A stretch of 40,997 nucleotides of DNA from Actinomycetes bacterium (lineage in GTDB: Bacteria; Actinomycetota; Acidimicrobiia; Acidimicrobiales; Acidimicrobiaceae): NCBI GenBank assembly GCA_021850605.1, contig JAJZLQ010000124.1, forward strand, positions 1 to 40,997. Reading direction: 5' to 3'. Positions 18,382-27,123 of this stretch are shown here, piece by piece. The number at the start of each line of letters is the position of its first letter. The first letter of the stretch is position 1. The notes beneath the pieces are model-generated. The model made no database searches. It had not been told where the DNA came from and saw only the letters and a program-made list of their open reading frames with translations. Position numbers and translations under genes: made by a program.

Positions 18382-18945
18382 ATGCAGAAGGCCATATTCA
18401 CCTTGATGGAGAGGTGCGTTGCGTGCAAGAGCTGTGAGATAGCTTGTGCCGTTGCCCACTCGCAATCCGGAATCCTGGCCACGGCCCAGTTCGAGAAGCC
18501 CCTTCCGCGCTCTCGGGTCAGGATTACCTCGGCCGGCGCCTACTCGTTCGCTTCTCGGTGCGTCCATTGCGAAGACGCGGCCTGCATAGCCGCGTGCCCA
18601 ACCGGGGCAATGCATCGTGAAGCCAAGACGGGCGTGGTCGCCGTCGACCAGGACCGTTGCATCGGATGTTGGATGTGTGTTGTCACCTGTCCATTCGGGG
18701 CGGTGACAGCTGATCCGGGAACCGGCAAGGCTCTCAAGTGTGACCTTTGCGCTGTACGTACCGCCAAGGGGCTCGGCCCCGCATGCGTTGATGCCTGTCC
18801 GACCGGGGCGATGGTCTATGCGACTCCGGACGAGCTGGCCGGGATGCGGCGCTCCGCGACAGCTATGGCATCGGTCGGAGCCGTCGAGGAAATCGAGGAG
18901 AGCGTGGCGCTCTGGAGGAACCTAAAGGGAGGACGGGCAATATGA
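18382..18945 (+). CDS. cooF: CODH-associated 4Fe-4S ferredoxin-like electron carrier (CooF-type)
   Basis: CVACKSCEIAC, CVHCEDAACIAACPTGAM, CIGCWMCVVTCPFGAV, CDLCAVRTAKGLGPACVDACPTGAM; overlaps cooS by 4 nt (ATGA). Confidence 0.88.
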   Translation: MQKAIFTLMERCVACKSCEIACAVAHSQSGILATAQFEKPLPRSRVRITSAGAYSFASRCVHCEDAACIAACPTGAMHREAKTGVVAVDQDRCIGCWMCVVTCPFGAVTADPGTGKALKCDLCAVRTAKGLGPACVDACPTGAMVYATPDELAGMRRSATAMASVGAVEEIEESVALWRNLKGGRAI

Positions 18946-20843
18946 CACTTTTGAACCAGCCGCCGGTCGAAGCGGCGCTACTGCAGATTGCCCGGAAGAA
19001 GGGCATGGACACCGGAAGGGACCGACTTGCCGAAATGTCGCCCCAGTGCGGCTTCGGTGAACTCGGTACCTGCTGCCGCACGTGCTACATGGGCCCGTGC
19101 CGGATCGATCCATTTGGGGATGGCCCAAAGACAGGGATCTGCGGAATCACACCCGACGCCATGGTGGCCAGGAACCTGCTGCGGGAGACGGTCGGCGGGG
19201 CCGCGTCACATGTGGGTCATGCACGGCATGTTCTCCTGACCCTGAGGGATGTACTCGACGGCAAGGCGCCATACGAGATAAAGGGCGAGGCAAAGGTTCT
19301 CTCCCTGGCCAAGGTTTTCGGCGTTCCCACGGATGGCCGCGAGGTCAAGGACGTCTGCCGCGATCTGGTCGACATCGCCCTGGAGGACTTTGGCCGCCAG
19401 GACGAGCTTCCCAACAACTGGGTGTCCAAGCGGGCTCCCAAGGGCGAGCAGGAGATGTGGGCGAATCTGGGTTTGATGTATTCAAACCCCCACAACGAGA
19501 TAGAGACGGCCATGCACGCCACCTCGATGGGGAACGACGCGGATCCGGCATCCCTCATGATGCGCGTGCTGAAGATGAGCCTGATCGACGGGTGGACGGG
19601 GCTGGCCCTTTGTGTCGACCTGCAGGACATGCTCTTCGGCGTTCCCGAAGTCTCGGTGACCCAAGCCGCGGTTGGTGTACTGGACGAGAAAAGTGTCAAC
19701 GTTGCCGCGCACGGCCACAACCCGGTTCTCTCGGAGAAGATTCTCGAGTGGGCATTCAAGCTCGAGGACGAGGCGATCGCCGCCGGGGCAGACCGGATCA
19801 ACGTGGTGGGAGTCTGCTGCACGGGGAATGAACTCTCGATGCGCCATGGCGTCAAGCTTGCGGCGCACAACTCCCAGAGTGAGCTGATTCTCATGACGGG
19901 CGCGGTTGATGCGATGGTCGTCGACATTCAGTGCATATGGCCTCAGCTTGCCCAAGTGGCCAAGTGCTTCGACACCGCCTTTATCACTACCGACCCCATG
20001 GTCCGCATTCCTGACGCGCGACACATGCCCTTCGAGCCCGAGCACGCCGACGAAACCGCGCGCGAAATCGTGCGGGCGGCGATTGCCGCCTTCGGAGCGC
20101 GAAAAGGGAAGCCGGTGGACATACCGCAGATTTCCACCTCCGCCATGGCGGGTTTCTCAGTGGAGGCGATTGTCGGTGTACTTGCCAAGTTAAATGCCGA
20201 GGATCCCATCAAGCCCGTCATCGACAACGTGGCCAATGGCAACATCCATGGTTTTGCGGGGATCGTCGGCTGCTCATCCATCAGGTTCCGCGACGGGGCG
20301 ATGACCGAGGAGCTGGTAAAGAATCTCATTGCCCAGGATGTCCTGGTTGTGACCACCGGCTGCACCGCACATATATGTGCCCAGGCCGGCCTCCTCACGC
20401 CCGAGGCGACGGAGCGCTATGCCGGCCCTGGCCTGAAGGCCGTTCTGAGTGTGCTGGGGCGGGCCGCGGGCCTCGGCGGCGCGCTCCCACCCGTTTGGCA
20501 CATGGGCGCATGTGTAGACAACTCGCGGATCGTGGACCTTCTGGCGGCGGTGGCCGACCGCCTGGGAGTCAAGATAGGGCAGCTTCCCGCGGTGGGTTCA
20601 GCGCCTGAGCTCGTGCAGGAGAAAGCCGTGTCCATAGGTGGCTCCTTCCTGGCGCTGGGCGTGTCAACCCACATCGCCCCGGCTCCGCGGATCCTTGGGG
20701 GACCGATGGTCACCAAGCTCCTGAGCGAGGACTTGGCCGATGTGACAGGCGCGGTGGTCCACGTCGAGCTCGAAGCCAAGCGGGCGGCCGACTGGATGGT
20801 CGAACACATCTCCCAAAAGCGCGCCGCACTAGGGCTCTCCTGA
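18942..20843 (+). CDS. cooS: Anaerobic Ni-Fe-S carbon monoxide dehydrogenase catalytic subunit
   Basis: CGFGELGTCCRTCYMGPCRIDP...GICG (D/B-cluster Cys set), AAHGHNPVLSE, GVCCTGNE, VDIQCIWP, GIVGCSS, TTGCTAHICAQAG, MGACVDNSR (C-cluster ligand motifs) and QEKAVSIG. Confidence 0.97.
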   Translation: MTLLNQPPVEAALLQIARKKGMDTGRDRLAEMSPQCGFGELGTCCRTCYMGPCRIDPFGDGPKTGICGITPDAMVARNLLRETVGGAASHVGHARHVLLTLRDVLDGKAPYEIKGEAKVLSLAKVFGVPTDGREVKDVCRDLVDIALEDFGRQDELPNNWVSKRAPKGEQEMWANLGLMYSNPHNEIETAMHATSMGNDADPASLMMRVLKMSLIDGWTGLALCVDLQDMLFGVPEVSVTQAAVGVLDEKSVNVAAHGHNPVLSEKILEWAFKLEDEAIAAGADRINVVGVCCTGNELSMRHGVKLAAHNSQSELILMTGAVDAMVVDIQCIWPQLAQVAKCFDTAFITTDPMVRIPDARHMPFEPEHADETAREIVRAAIAAFGARKGKPVDIPQISTSAMAGFSVEAIVGVLAKLNAEDPIKPVIDNVANGNIHGFAGIVGCSSIRFRDGAMTEELVKNLIAQDVLVVTTGCTAHICAQAGLLTPEATERYAGPGLKAVLSVLGRAAGLGGALPPVWHMGACVDNSRIVDLLAAVADRLGVKIGQLPAVGSAPELVQEKAVSIGGSFLALGVSTHIAPAPRILGGPMVTKLLSEDLADVTGAVVHVELEAKRAADWMVEHISQKRAALGLS

Positions 20844-20853
20844 GCGAACCAAG

Positions 20854-22098
20854 ATGAGCGACCTGGTGATTGTTGGGAACGGCCCGGCGGCGGTGGCGGC
20901 TATCGAACGCTTCAGATCCCTTGACAGCCGCTCAAGGGTCACCGTTGTCTCGCAGGAGGAGGTGCCCTTTTACTCGCCCTGCCCGTTGGCGGAGTATGTG
21001 GAGGGGAGCGTGCCTCGGGAGCGTCTCTTTTTGAGGCCGGCTTCCTTTTACGACGACAACGGCGTCGAGTTCCTTGGCGGCGCGACCGCCGTCGAGCTGC
21101 ACCGCGGAGTTGTCGTGATCAGCAAGGCGGGCGAACTCCACAGCCTCGCGTGGCACAAACTGCTGGTGGCTACGGGCGCGGTGGCGGCCAGGCCCCCCGT
21201 AGACGGGATCGAGGGTACGGCCGGAGTCTTCGCGCTCAAGACGCTTTCCGATGCGGAGGCGATCATGGCCCAGGCTCGCCGTGCACGGCGGGCTGTGGTG
21301 ATCGGTTCCGGTTTCATAGGCCTGGAGGCGGCTCAGGCGCTCAGGCGGTTGGGGCTGGACGTGACCGTGCTGGAGGCACTGGACCAGGTGCTGCCGCAGA
21401 TGCTTGATGCCGATCTGGCTGAAATCGTTCGATCTCGGCTCGAGGAAAATGGCGTCAAGGTCTTGTGTGCGGCCCTTGCTCGCGCGATCGAGTCAGAAAG
21501 AGGGGCGGTGCGCGGCGTCCGGCTCGACGCTGGGGTGCTTCCCGCCGATCTCGTGATCATTGCCACCGGCGTCCGCCCCGACCTCGGGTGGCTCGCAGGC
21601 TCTGGCGTCGCAACGGATGTGGGTGTTCTCGTCGATGCCTCGATGGCCACCTCCGTGCCCGGGATCTGGGCAGCGGGGGATGTAGCCCAGGCGCCGGCAT
21701 GGGACGGCCGGCAGCGCTTGATTCCTACCTGGCCGAACGCCGTGTCAATGGGCAGGATCGCCGGAGGATCGATGGCGGGCGGGGAATCCAGACACAGCGG
21801 TACCGACGTCGTCAATGTGGTCCGGGTGTTTGGCATGGCAGTCGCCTCCTTCGGCGAGCGGAGCAACGACGAGCCGCACGACTTCGCCACCGGCGGTGCC
21901 CGGCGAAGGGTGCGAATCCGCGAGGGAGTCATCTCCAACGGCCAGTTCATCGGTGACATCTCTGGAAGCGGAGCACTCCTCGAAATGATGCGCAAAGGGG
22001 TGGACGTGCGCCGGCTGGGCGGCGTCATCGCCCGACCCGGAGTCGGACCCGCCTGGTCCTTGCCTCGTCCACCCAAGCCGGGGCGCCATGCAGCCTGA
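20854..22098 (+). CDS. CODH-linked FAD-dependent NAD(P) oxidoreductase (FNOR type)
   Basis: DLVIVGNGPAAVAAIERF FAD motif, VVIGSGFIGLEAAQALRRLGLDVTVLE NAD(P) motif, VDASMATSVPGIWAAGDVA; inside the coo operon; YSPCPLAEY cysteine at the position of redox Cys in NADH oxidase/CoADR-like enzymes. Confidence 0.9.
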   Translation: MSDLVIVGNGPAAVAAIERFRSLDSRSRVTVVSQEEVPFYSPCPLAEYVEGSVPRERLFLRPASFYDDNGVEFLGGATAVELHRGVVVISKAGELHSLAWHKLLVATGAVAARPPVDGIEGTAGVFALKTLSDAEAIMAQARRARRAVVIGSGFIGLEAAQALRRLGLDVTVLEALDQVLPQMLDADLAEIVRSRLEENGVKVLCAALARAIESERGAVRGVRLDAGVLPADLVIIATGVRPDLGWLAGSGVATDVGVLVDASMATSVPGIWAAGDVAQAPAWDGRQRLIPTWPNAVSMGRIAGGSMAGGESRHSGTDVVNVVRVFGMAVASFGERSNDEPHDFATGGARRRVRIREGVISNGQFIGDISGSGALLEMMRKGVDVRRLGGVIARPGVGPAWSLPRPPKPGRHAA

Positions 22099-22891
22099 GC
22101 CCGCAGCACGTCCGCTGCGCATCGCCGTAGCGGGAAAGGGTGGGGTCGGAAAGACGACACTGACCGCCCTGCTGGCCTCCCACTTCCTTGCCCGGGGAAG
22201 GGGTGTGCTGGCAATTGACGCGGATCCGTCGCCATGCCTTGGTCCTGCGCTCGGTTTCACCGCCGACGAGCTGGCCGCGGCCGTCCCGCTGTCCGCGATG
22301 GAGGGAGTTCTGGACGAGCGGTCGGGGGGCCGGACGGGAGTTTTCCGTATGAACCCCACCGTGGCCGACCTTCCCGAGAGGCTCACCGTGTCCCGGGGCG
22401 CCTTGCGCCTTTTACTGCTCGGGTCGGTCGAGCATGGGGGCGGGGGATGCTTCTGCCCGGCCAGCTCGGTTTTGCGGGAACTGGTTCGCCACTTGATGCT
22501 CAAAGAGGGCGAGGTTGTGCTGCTCGACTTGTACGCCGGTGTCGAACACCTGGGACGCGCGACGGCCGACTCCGTGGATGCCATGCTGGTGGTGGCCGGA
22601 CCAAACCCGAGATCGATTGCCACGGCGCATCAGGTGCGGCGCATGGCGCAGGAGGTGGGTATAGAGCGTCTCCTCCTGGTGGGCAATGGCATCACGGGGG
22701 ATGAGGATGCGGCGTACCTTGTGGATCGTGCCGGGGATTTCGAGATCGCAGGCATGATCCGGGCTTCTGTTGAAGCACTTCCGGCCGAGCGTGCCGGCAG
22801 AACCCTCTATAGCGTTGACCGCCGCGCGGCCACCGACGTAGCGGAGATAGCACTGGCGGTCGAGAGATCCGCGACCTCGGTGAGGGTCTGA
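22088..22891 (+). CDS. cooC: CooC-type nickel-insertion ATPase
   Basis: Deviant Walker A AVAGKGGVGKTTLTALLA, AIDADPSPCLGPALG, CxC motif in GGGCFCPASSVLRELVRHL; overlaps the upstream gene by 11 nt. Confidence 0.92.
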   Translation: MQPEPAARPLRIAVAGKGGVGKTTLTALLASHFLARGRGVLAIDADPSPCLGPALGFTADELAAAVPLSAMEGVLDERSGGRTGVFRMNPTVADLPERLTVSRGALRLLLLGSVEHGGGGCFCPASSVLRELVRHLMLKEGEVVLLDLYAGVEHLGRATADSVDAMLVVAGPNPRSIATAHQVRRMAQEVGIERLLLVGNGITGDEDAAYLVDRAGDFEIAGMIRASVEALPAERAGRTLYSVDRRAATDVAEIALAVERSATSVRV

Positions 22892-23253
22892 CCTTCGCAG
22901 ATCAATGGGAGCGCACTCGGCGGCCAGGCGCCCGGTTTTGGCGTGAGACGCCGATCGAGGGGAAGCGCAGGGGCTCGGGAGACCGGCTGAAACTCGTCGG
23001 AGCCCTAGCGGCCTGTGGGTGAGCGCTGCTCGCGGGTGTGCAATACCTGCCAACCACGCCGCAATTACCGAAGGCCGACAAGGCTCGAGGTGCCCATGTC
23101 TTGACCACCCCGGGCTCGAGGGGCTCGGGCGCATCCTTGTGAGCGGGCACTCGGGGTCCGTGCATCCCGCACCGCCATGCACGCGGAGCAATTAGGATAG
23201 TTCCGCTAATCGCGGGTGATTCCCACCCGCCCTGTTCCTCGCATTGTGGCGGG

Positions 23254-23277
23254 GGACCCCCGGTCGGTCCGGGGTCC
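23254..23277 (+). promoter_or_regulatory. Strong hairpin immediately upstream of the rpsF RBS (candidate S6:S18 leader)
   Basis: GGACCCC(C)GG-TCGGT-CCGGGGTCC, 9 bp with one bulged C, just before GTAGGAGGAG and the rpsF start. Confidence 0.4.
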
Positions 23278-23294
23278 GTAGGAGGAGATGCATA

Positions 23295-23645
23295 TTGTCG
23301 CGTCCGTATGAACTCATGGTCATACTTGACTCAAAAGTCGCCGATAGCGACGCCGAAGGGGTCATCACCAGGGTTTCCGATTTGATCACCCAGGATGGCC
23401 AACTGCATGAGGTGAACCGCTGGGGCCGCCGGAAGCTGGCGTATGAGATCAACAAGAATCAAGAGGGCAACTACGTTGTCTTCGAGTTCTCCGCCGGCCC
23501 GGAAGCCGTTGCTGAGATAGATCGCGTTCTTTCGATCGCTGATCCCGTCATCCGCCACAAGGTCGTTCGTCTGCCCGAGCGCGTTGCCGCCCGCATGCGC
23601 AATTCCGGGTCGAACTCGACCGAGCAAGAGCGAGTCTCTCGCTAG
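23295..23645 (+). CDS. rpsF: 30S ribosomal protein bS6
   Basis: RPYELMVILDSKVADSDAEGVITRVSDLITQDGQLHEVNRWGRRKLAYEINKNQEGNYVVFEF; TTG start with GGAGGAG RBS. Confidence 0.95.
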   Translation: MSRPYELMVILDSKVADSDAEGVITRVSDLITQDGQLHEVNRWGRRKLAYEINKNQEGNYVVFEFSAGPEAVAEIDRVLSIADPVIRHKVVRLPERVAARMRNSGSNSTEQERVSR

Positions 23646-23663
23646 ACAAACCTGGAGATAGAC

Positions 23664-24116
23664 ATGTCCAGCGGTAACACCGTATTCCTGGTTGGCAACG
23701 TGACCAAGGACCTCGAGCTGAGGTACACCCAGTCAGGACTTCCCAACGTAACCTTCGGTATCGCAGTCTCTCGTCGCTGGCAGAACCGCCAGACCAACGA
23801 GTGGGAGGAGGCGACCTCCTATTTCGACGTGGTTTGCTGGCGGGAGCTGGCTGAACACGCCCACGAGAGCCTTTCCAAGGGCTCGCGCGTCATCGTCGTC
23901 GGGCGTCTCGAGCAGCGCTCCTGGGAGAACGAAGATGGTCAGAAGCGCTCGAAGGTGGAGGTCATAGCCGACGAGGTCGGACCCAGCCTGCGCTGGGCCA
24001 CCGCACAGCTGTCGCGCACTGAGCGTAGGCAGCGCTCGAACGAGAGTGCAAGTATTACGGAGCCGGCGACCGAGATCGTCCCAAGCTCATTCATCGATGA
24101 AGAGGATCCGTTCTAA
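23664..24116 (+). CDS. ssb: Single-stranded DNA-binding protein
   Basis: NTVFLVGNVTKDLELRYTQSGLPNVTFGIAVSRRW...SYFDVVCWRELAEHAHESLSKGSRVIVVGRLEQRSWENEDGQKRSKVEV; acidic DPF tail. Confidence 0.95.
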   Translation: MSSGNTVFLVGNVTKDLELRYTQSGLPNVTFGIAVSRRWQNRQTNEWEEATSYFDVVCWRELAEHAHESLSKGSRVIVVGRLEQRSWENEDGQKRSKVEVIADEVGPSLRWATAQLSRTERRQRSNESASITEPATEIVPSSFIDEEDPF

Positions 24117-24512
24117 ATGGCAAGAGGCGAAAAGGGCTCTTCACGGAGGGCCCCCAAGGACACTAATAAGAAGATCAAGAAGAAGGTCTGCTCCTTCTGT
24201 GCCCGCAAAGTCGACTTCATCGACTACAAGGACGCCGAGCCGCTGAAGAAGTTCGTGAGCGAGCGTGGCAAGATCCGGGCGCGTCGCGTGACCGGAAACT
24301 GCGACCAGCATCAGCGCGCAGTGGCTCTGGCCATCAAGAATGCGCGCGAGATGGCGTTGCTGCCCTACACCCAGCGCATGATCGCCGAGCGCACTTCCTT
24401 GCGCGGGCCACGTGCCGCCCAGGCTCCCGTCGGGGCCCCCGAGGCGGTTTCCGAGGAAACCGCCGTTGAGGAAACCGCCGCCGACGTGGTTGCCGAAGAG
24501 GAAGAGGAGTAG
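24117..24512 (+). CDS. rpsR: 30S ribosomal protein bS18 with acidic C-terminal extension
   Basis: [65 protein letters not shown] followed by about 40 residues ending EEEEE. Confidence 0.94.
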   Translation: MARGEKGSSRRAPKDTNKKIKKKVCSFCARKVDFIDYKDAEPLKKFVSERGKIRARRVTGNCDQHQRAVALAIKNAREMALLPYTQRMIAERTSLRGPRAAQAPVGAPEAVSEETAVEETAADVVAEEEEE

Positions 24513-24515
24513 TCG

Positions 24516-24959
24516 ATGCAAGTCGTATTGCGCAGCGACCAACAGCATTTGGGGAAGCGTGGCGACATCGTCGAGGTCGCCGATGGGTACGCCAGGAACT
24601 ACCTTCTTCCCAAAGGCCTGGCCATCGTGGCCACCTCCGGCATCAAGTCGCAGGCGGAGGCGATGCGACGGGCTCGCGATCTGAGGGATCGCAGGGCCCG
24701 TGAAGGCGCAGAGGAGATCGCACGCAAGATCTCAGGGGCCAGTATCACCTTGGCCGGCAATGCCGCCCACGACGGCAAGCTGTACGGCTCGGTGGGCGTC
24801 ACCGAGATCGTGGACGGCATTCGCACCAGCCTGGGTGTGGAGGTCGATCGGCGATCCGTCAAGCTCGAAGAGCCGATTCGCGAGACCGGTTCCCGTGAAA
24901 TCGCCGTGCTTCTCCATCCGGAGGTTCAGGCCTCGCTGACGGTCGTCGTAAGCGAGTAG
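24516..24959 (+). CDS. rplI: 50S ribosomal protein bL9
   Basis: MQVVLRSDQQHLGKRGDIVEVADGYARNYLLPKGLAIVAT. Confidence 0.96.
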   Translation: MQVVLRSDQQHLGKRGDIVEVADGYARNYLLPKGLAIVATSGIKSQAEAMRRARDLRDRRAREGAEEIARKISGASITLAGNAAHDGKLYGSVGVTEIVDGIRTSLGVEVDRRSVKLEEPIRETGSREIAVLLHPEVQASLTVVVSE

Positions 24960-24988
24960 GTTCTCCCCGCAGGGGATGACCCTCTTTG

Positions 24989-25024
24989 ATGGCCGCGGCT
25001 TCAAAGCTGCGGCCATTCTTGTTT
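24989..25024 (+). terminator. Rho-independent-like terminator after rplI
   Basis: ATGGCCGCGGCTT-CA-AAGCTGCGGCCAT stem with one mismatch, followed by TCTTGTTT. Confidence 0.75.
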
Positions 25025-25048
25025 CCGACGTGGTGACGGGGGAGTGGC

Positions 25049-26914
25049 GTGGCAAGGCAGATTCAGAGGCGCGATGCCAGTTCGGCGCAGAACGCCCTCG
25101 AGCGGGCTATTCCTCACAACTTGGAGGCCGAGGAGTCGCTTCTGGGGGCGATGCTCCTGTCAAGGGATGCGATCGCCGACGCGCTCGAGTTCTGCCAGGC
25201 CGCCGACTTTTACAAGCCATCACATTCGGCGGTCTTCGAGGCACTGACAGAACTCCATTCCCGGGGCGACTCGGTCGACCCGGTCAGCGTCTCCGAGGAG
25301 CTTCGCAGGCGCGACACCTACGATCTGGTGGGCGGCACGGCCGCGCTGCTGGAGCTGCAGGCCAACACACCCGCGGTGGCGAGCGCCGCGCGCTACGCGC
25401 GGATCGTGGAGGAGTACTCGCTGCTGCGCAAGCTGATCAAGGTCGCCGGCGAGATCTCCGAGCTTGCCTACTCCGTCCCGGAGAACGTGGGGGCCGTACT
25501 CGATCTGGCGGAATCCCTCATCTTCGAAGTTTCCCAGCGCAAGTCGACCGATTCGCTGGTTTCCATCAAGGAAGTCCTGCTTCGCACTTTGGACGACCTG
25601 CAGGCCCAATATGAGAACCCCGACAACGTCACCGGCATCAGTACCGGTTATTTCGAGCTCGATGAGATCCTCTCGGGCATGCAGCGCTCGGCGTTGATTA
25701 TCGTTGGTGCCCGCCCGGGAATGGGCAAGACCTCTTTCGCACTCGGGATAGCCACCCACGTGGCAAGCCGGTCCAACCTGCCCGTGCTGGTTTTCTCGCT
25801 GGAGATGAGCCATTTGGAGTTGACCCAGCGCATACTCGCTTCCGAGGCTCGCGTCGACTCGCGCAAGATGCGTACCGGCAACCTCTCCGAGGAGGATTGG
25901 AGCCGCATATCCCGCGCTCTGGGTAACTTGGCGGAGGCGCCGATCTACATCGACGACAATGCCCACGTCACCATTCTCGACATTCGCGCCAAGGCGCGCA
26001 GGCTGAAGGCGGCAACGGGCGGCCTAGGCCTGGTCATCGTCGATTACCTTCAGCTGATGTCGGGGGGCTACCGTTCCGAGTCGAGGCAGATGGAGGTCTC
26101 GGAGATATCGCGAGGCCTTAAGCTGCTGGCGCGCGAACTCGACGTGCCTGTGCTGGCTCTTTCCCAGCTCTCGCGAAACCTGGAGATGCGCTCCGACAAG
26201 CGTCCGGCACTGGCCGACCTGCGTGAATCGGGCTGCCTCGCCGGCTCCTCGCAGATCACCGTGGACGCCGATGGCAACACCGTAAGCATTGATGCCCTGT
26301 GGCGCTTCTTCGGCCATCCCGGTATGGAGCTTGTGGCCATGGACACCGAGGGCCGGATGGTTCCCGGGCGTGTTCGCGACGTCCGCTTTTCCGGCTCCAA
26401 GCCTCTCTACCGACTGCGCCTCGAGTCGGGTCTGAGTGTGGATGCCACCCCCAATCATCGCTTCTACACCCGGCGTGGATGGAAGATGCTCTGGCAGCTG
26501 AACACCGCTGATGAGCTGGCGGTTCATACGCCCGCCAGAGTGGGCGGCCGTGCCGCGTTTGCGGCCGCAGCTTCTGTCGCGCCTGCCTGTGGTGGCAGCC
26601 CCGATGAGCGCGCCGGCTTCGAGGGAGTGGTGTCGGCGGAGTTTATCGGCTGGGGACCGACCTTCGATATTACGGTGGAAGAGCACCAGAGCTTTGTCGC
26701 CAACGGTATCGTCGTGCACAACAGCCTCGAGCAGGATGCGGATGTGGTGATGTTCATCTACCGCGACGAGGCCTACAACGCCGAGACGATGGACAAAGGG
26801 ATCGCGGAGATCCTGGTTTCCAAGCATCGCAACGGACCCACGGGCGTAGCCCGCCTCTCCTTCCTGGAGACCTATACCAAGTTCGCCAATATGGCACGCT
26901 CCCACGGGGGCTGA
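25049..26914 (+). CDS. dnaB: Replicative DNA helicase DnaB containing an in-frame intein
   Basis: PHNLEAEESLLGAMLL, GARPGMGKTSFALGIA Walker A, VIVDYLQLMSG, ALSQLSRNLEMRSDKRPALADLRESG^...^SLEQDADVVMFIYRDEAY. Confidence 0.96.
   Translation: MARQIQRRDASSAQNALERAIPHNLEAEESLLGAMLLSRDAIADALEFCQAADFYKPSHSAVFEALTELHSRGDSVDPVSVSEELRRRDTYDLVGGTAALLELQANTPAVASAARYARIVEEYSLLRKLIKVAGEISELAYSVPENVGAVLDLAESLIFEVSQRKSTDSLVSIKEVLLRTLDDLQAQYENPDNVTGISTGYFELDEILSGMQRSALIIVGARPGMGKTSFALGIATHVASRSNLPVLVFSLEMSHLELTQRILASEARVDSRKMRTGNLSEEDWSRISRALGNLAEAPIYIDDNAHVTILDIRAKARRLKAATGGLGLVIVDYLQLMSGGYRSESRQMEVSEISRGLKLLARELDVPVLALSQLSRNLEMRSDKRPALADLRESGCLAGSSQITVDADGNTVSIDALWRFFGHPGMELVAMDTEGRMVPGRVRDVRFSGSKPLYRLRLESGLSVDATPNHRFYTRRGWKMLWQLNTADELAVHTPARVGGRAAFAAAASVAPACGGSPDERAGFEGVVSAEFIGWGPTFDITVEEHQSFVANGIVVHNSLEQDADVVMFIYRDEAYNAETMDKGIAEILVSKHRNGPTGVARLSFLETYTKFANMARSHGG
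26234..26722 (+). mobile_element. DnaB mini-intein (163 aa, no homing endonuclease)
   Basis: Starts CLAGSSQITVD (block A Cys1), block B GLSVDATPNHRFYTRRGWK, blocks F/G TFDITVEEHQSFVANGIVVHN followed by Ser+1; flanked by exact DnaB extein RESG/SLEQDAD. Confidence 0.93.
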
Positions 26915-27123
26915 CAACGCGCGGGCCGGCAGTGGCCGGGGCATGCCGATGCCGCTAGAAGGCGGAAACCAAGCACGTTAGCCGTTTGCGATGCTATTCT
27001 CGCGGCGCCGGCCATTCGCCCTTGCTCGAGCTATTACCGCTGAAGCGGCCCGGGGCCGCGGCTGCATGCGACAGTTGCGGGCCTTGCCGGCCCCGAGCGG
27101 AGCCAGAAGGGGTGGTGGCAAAG

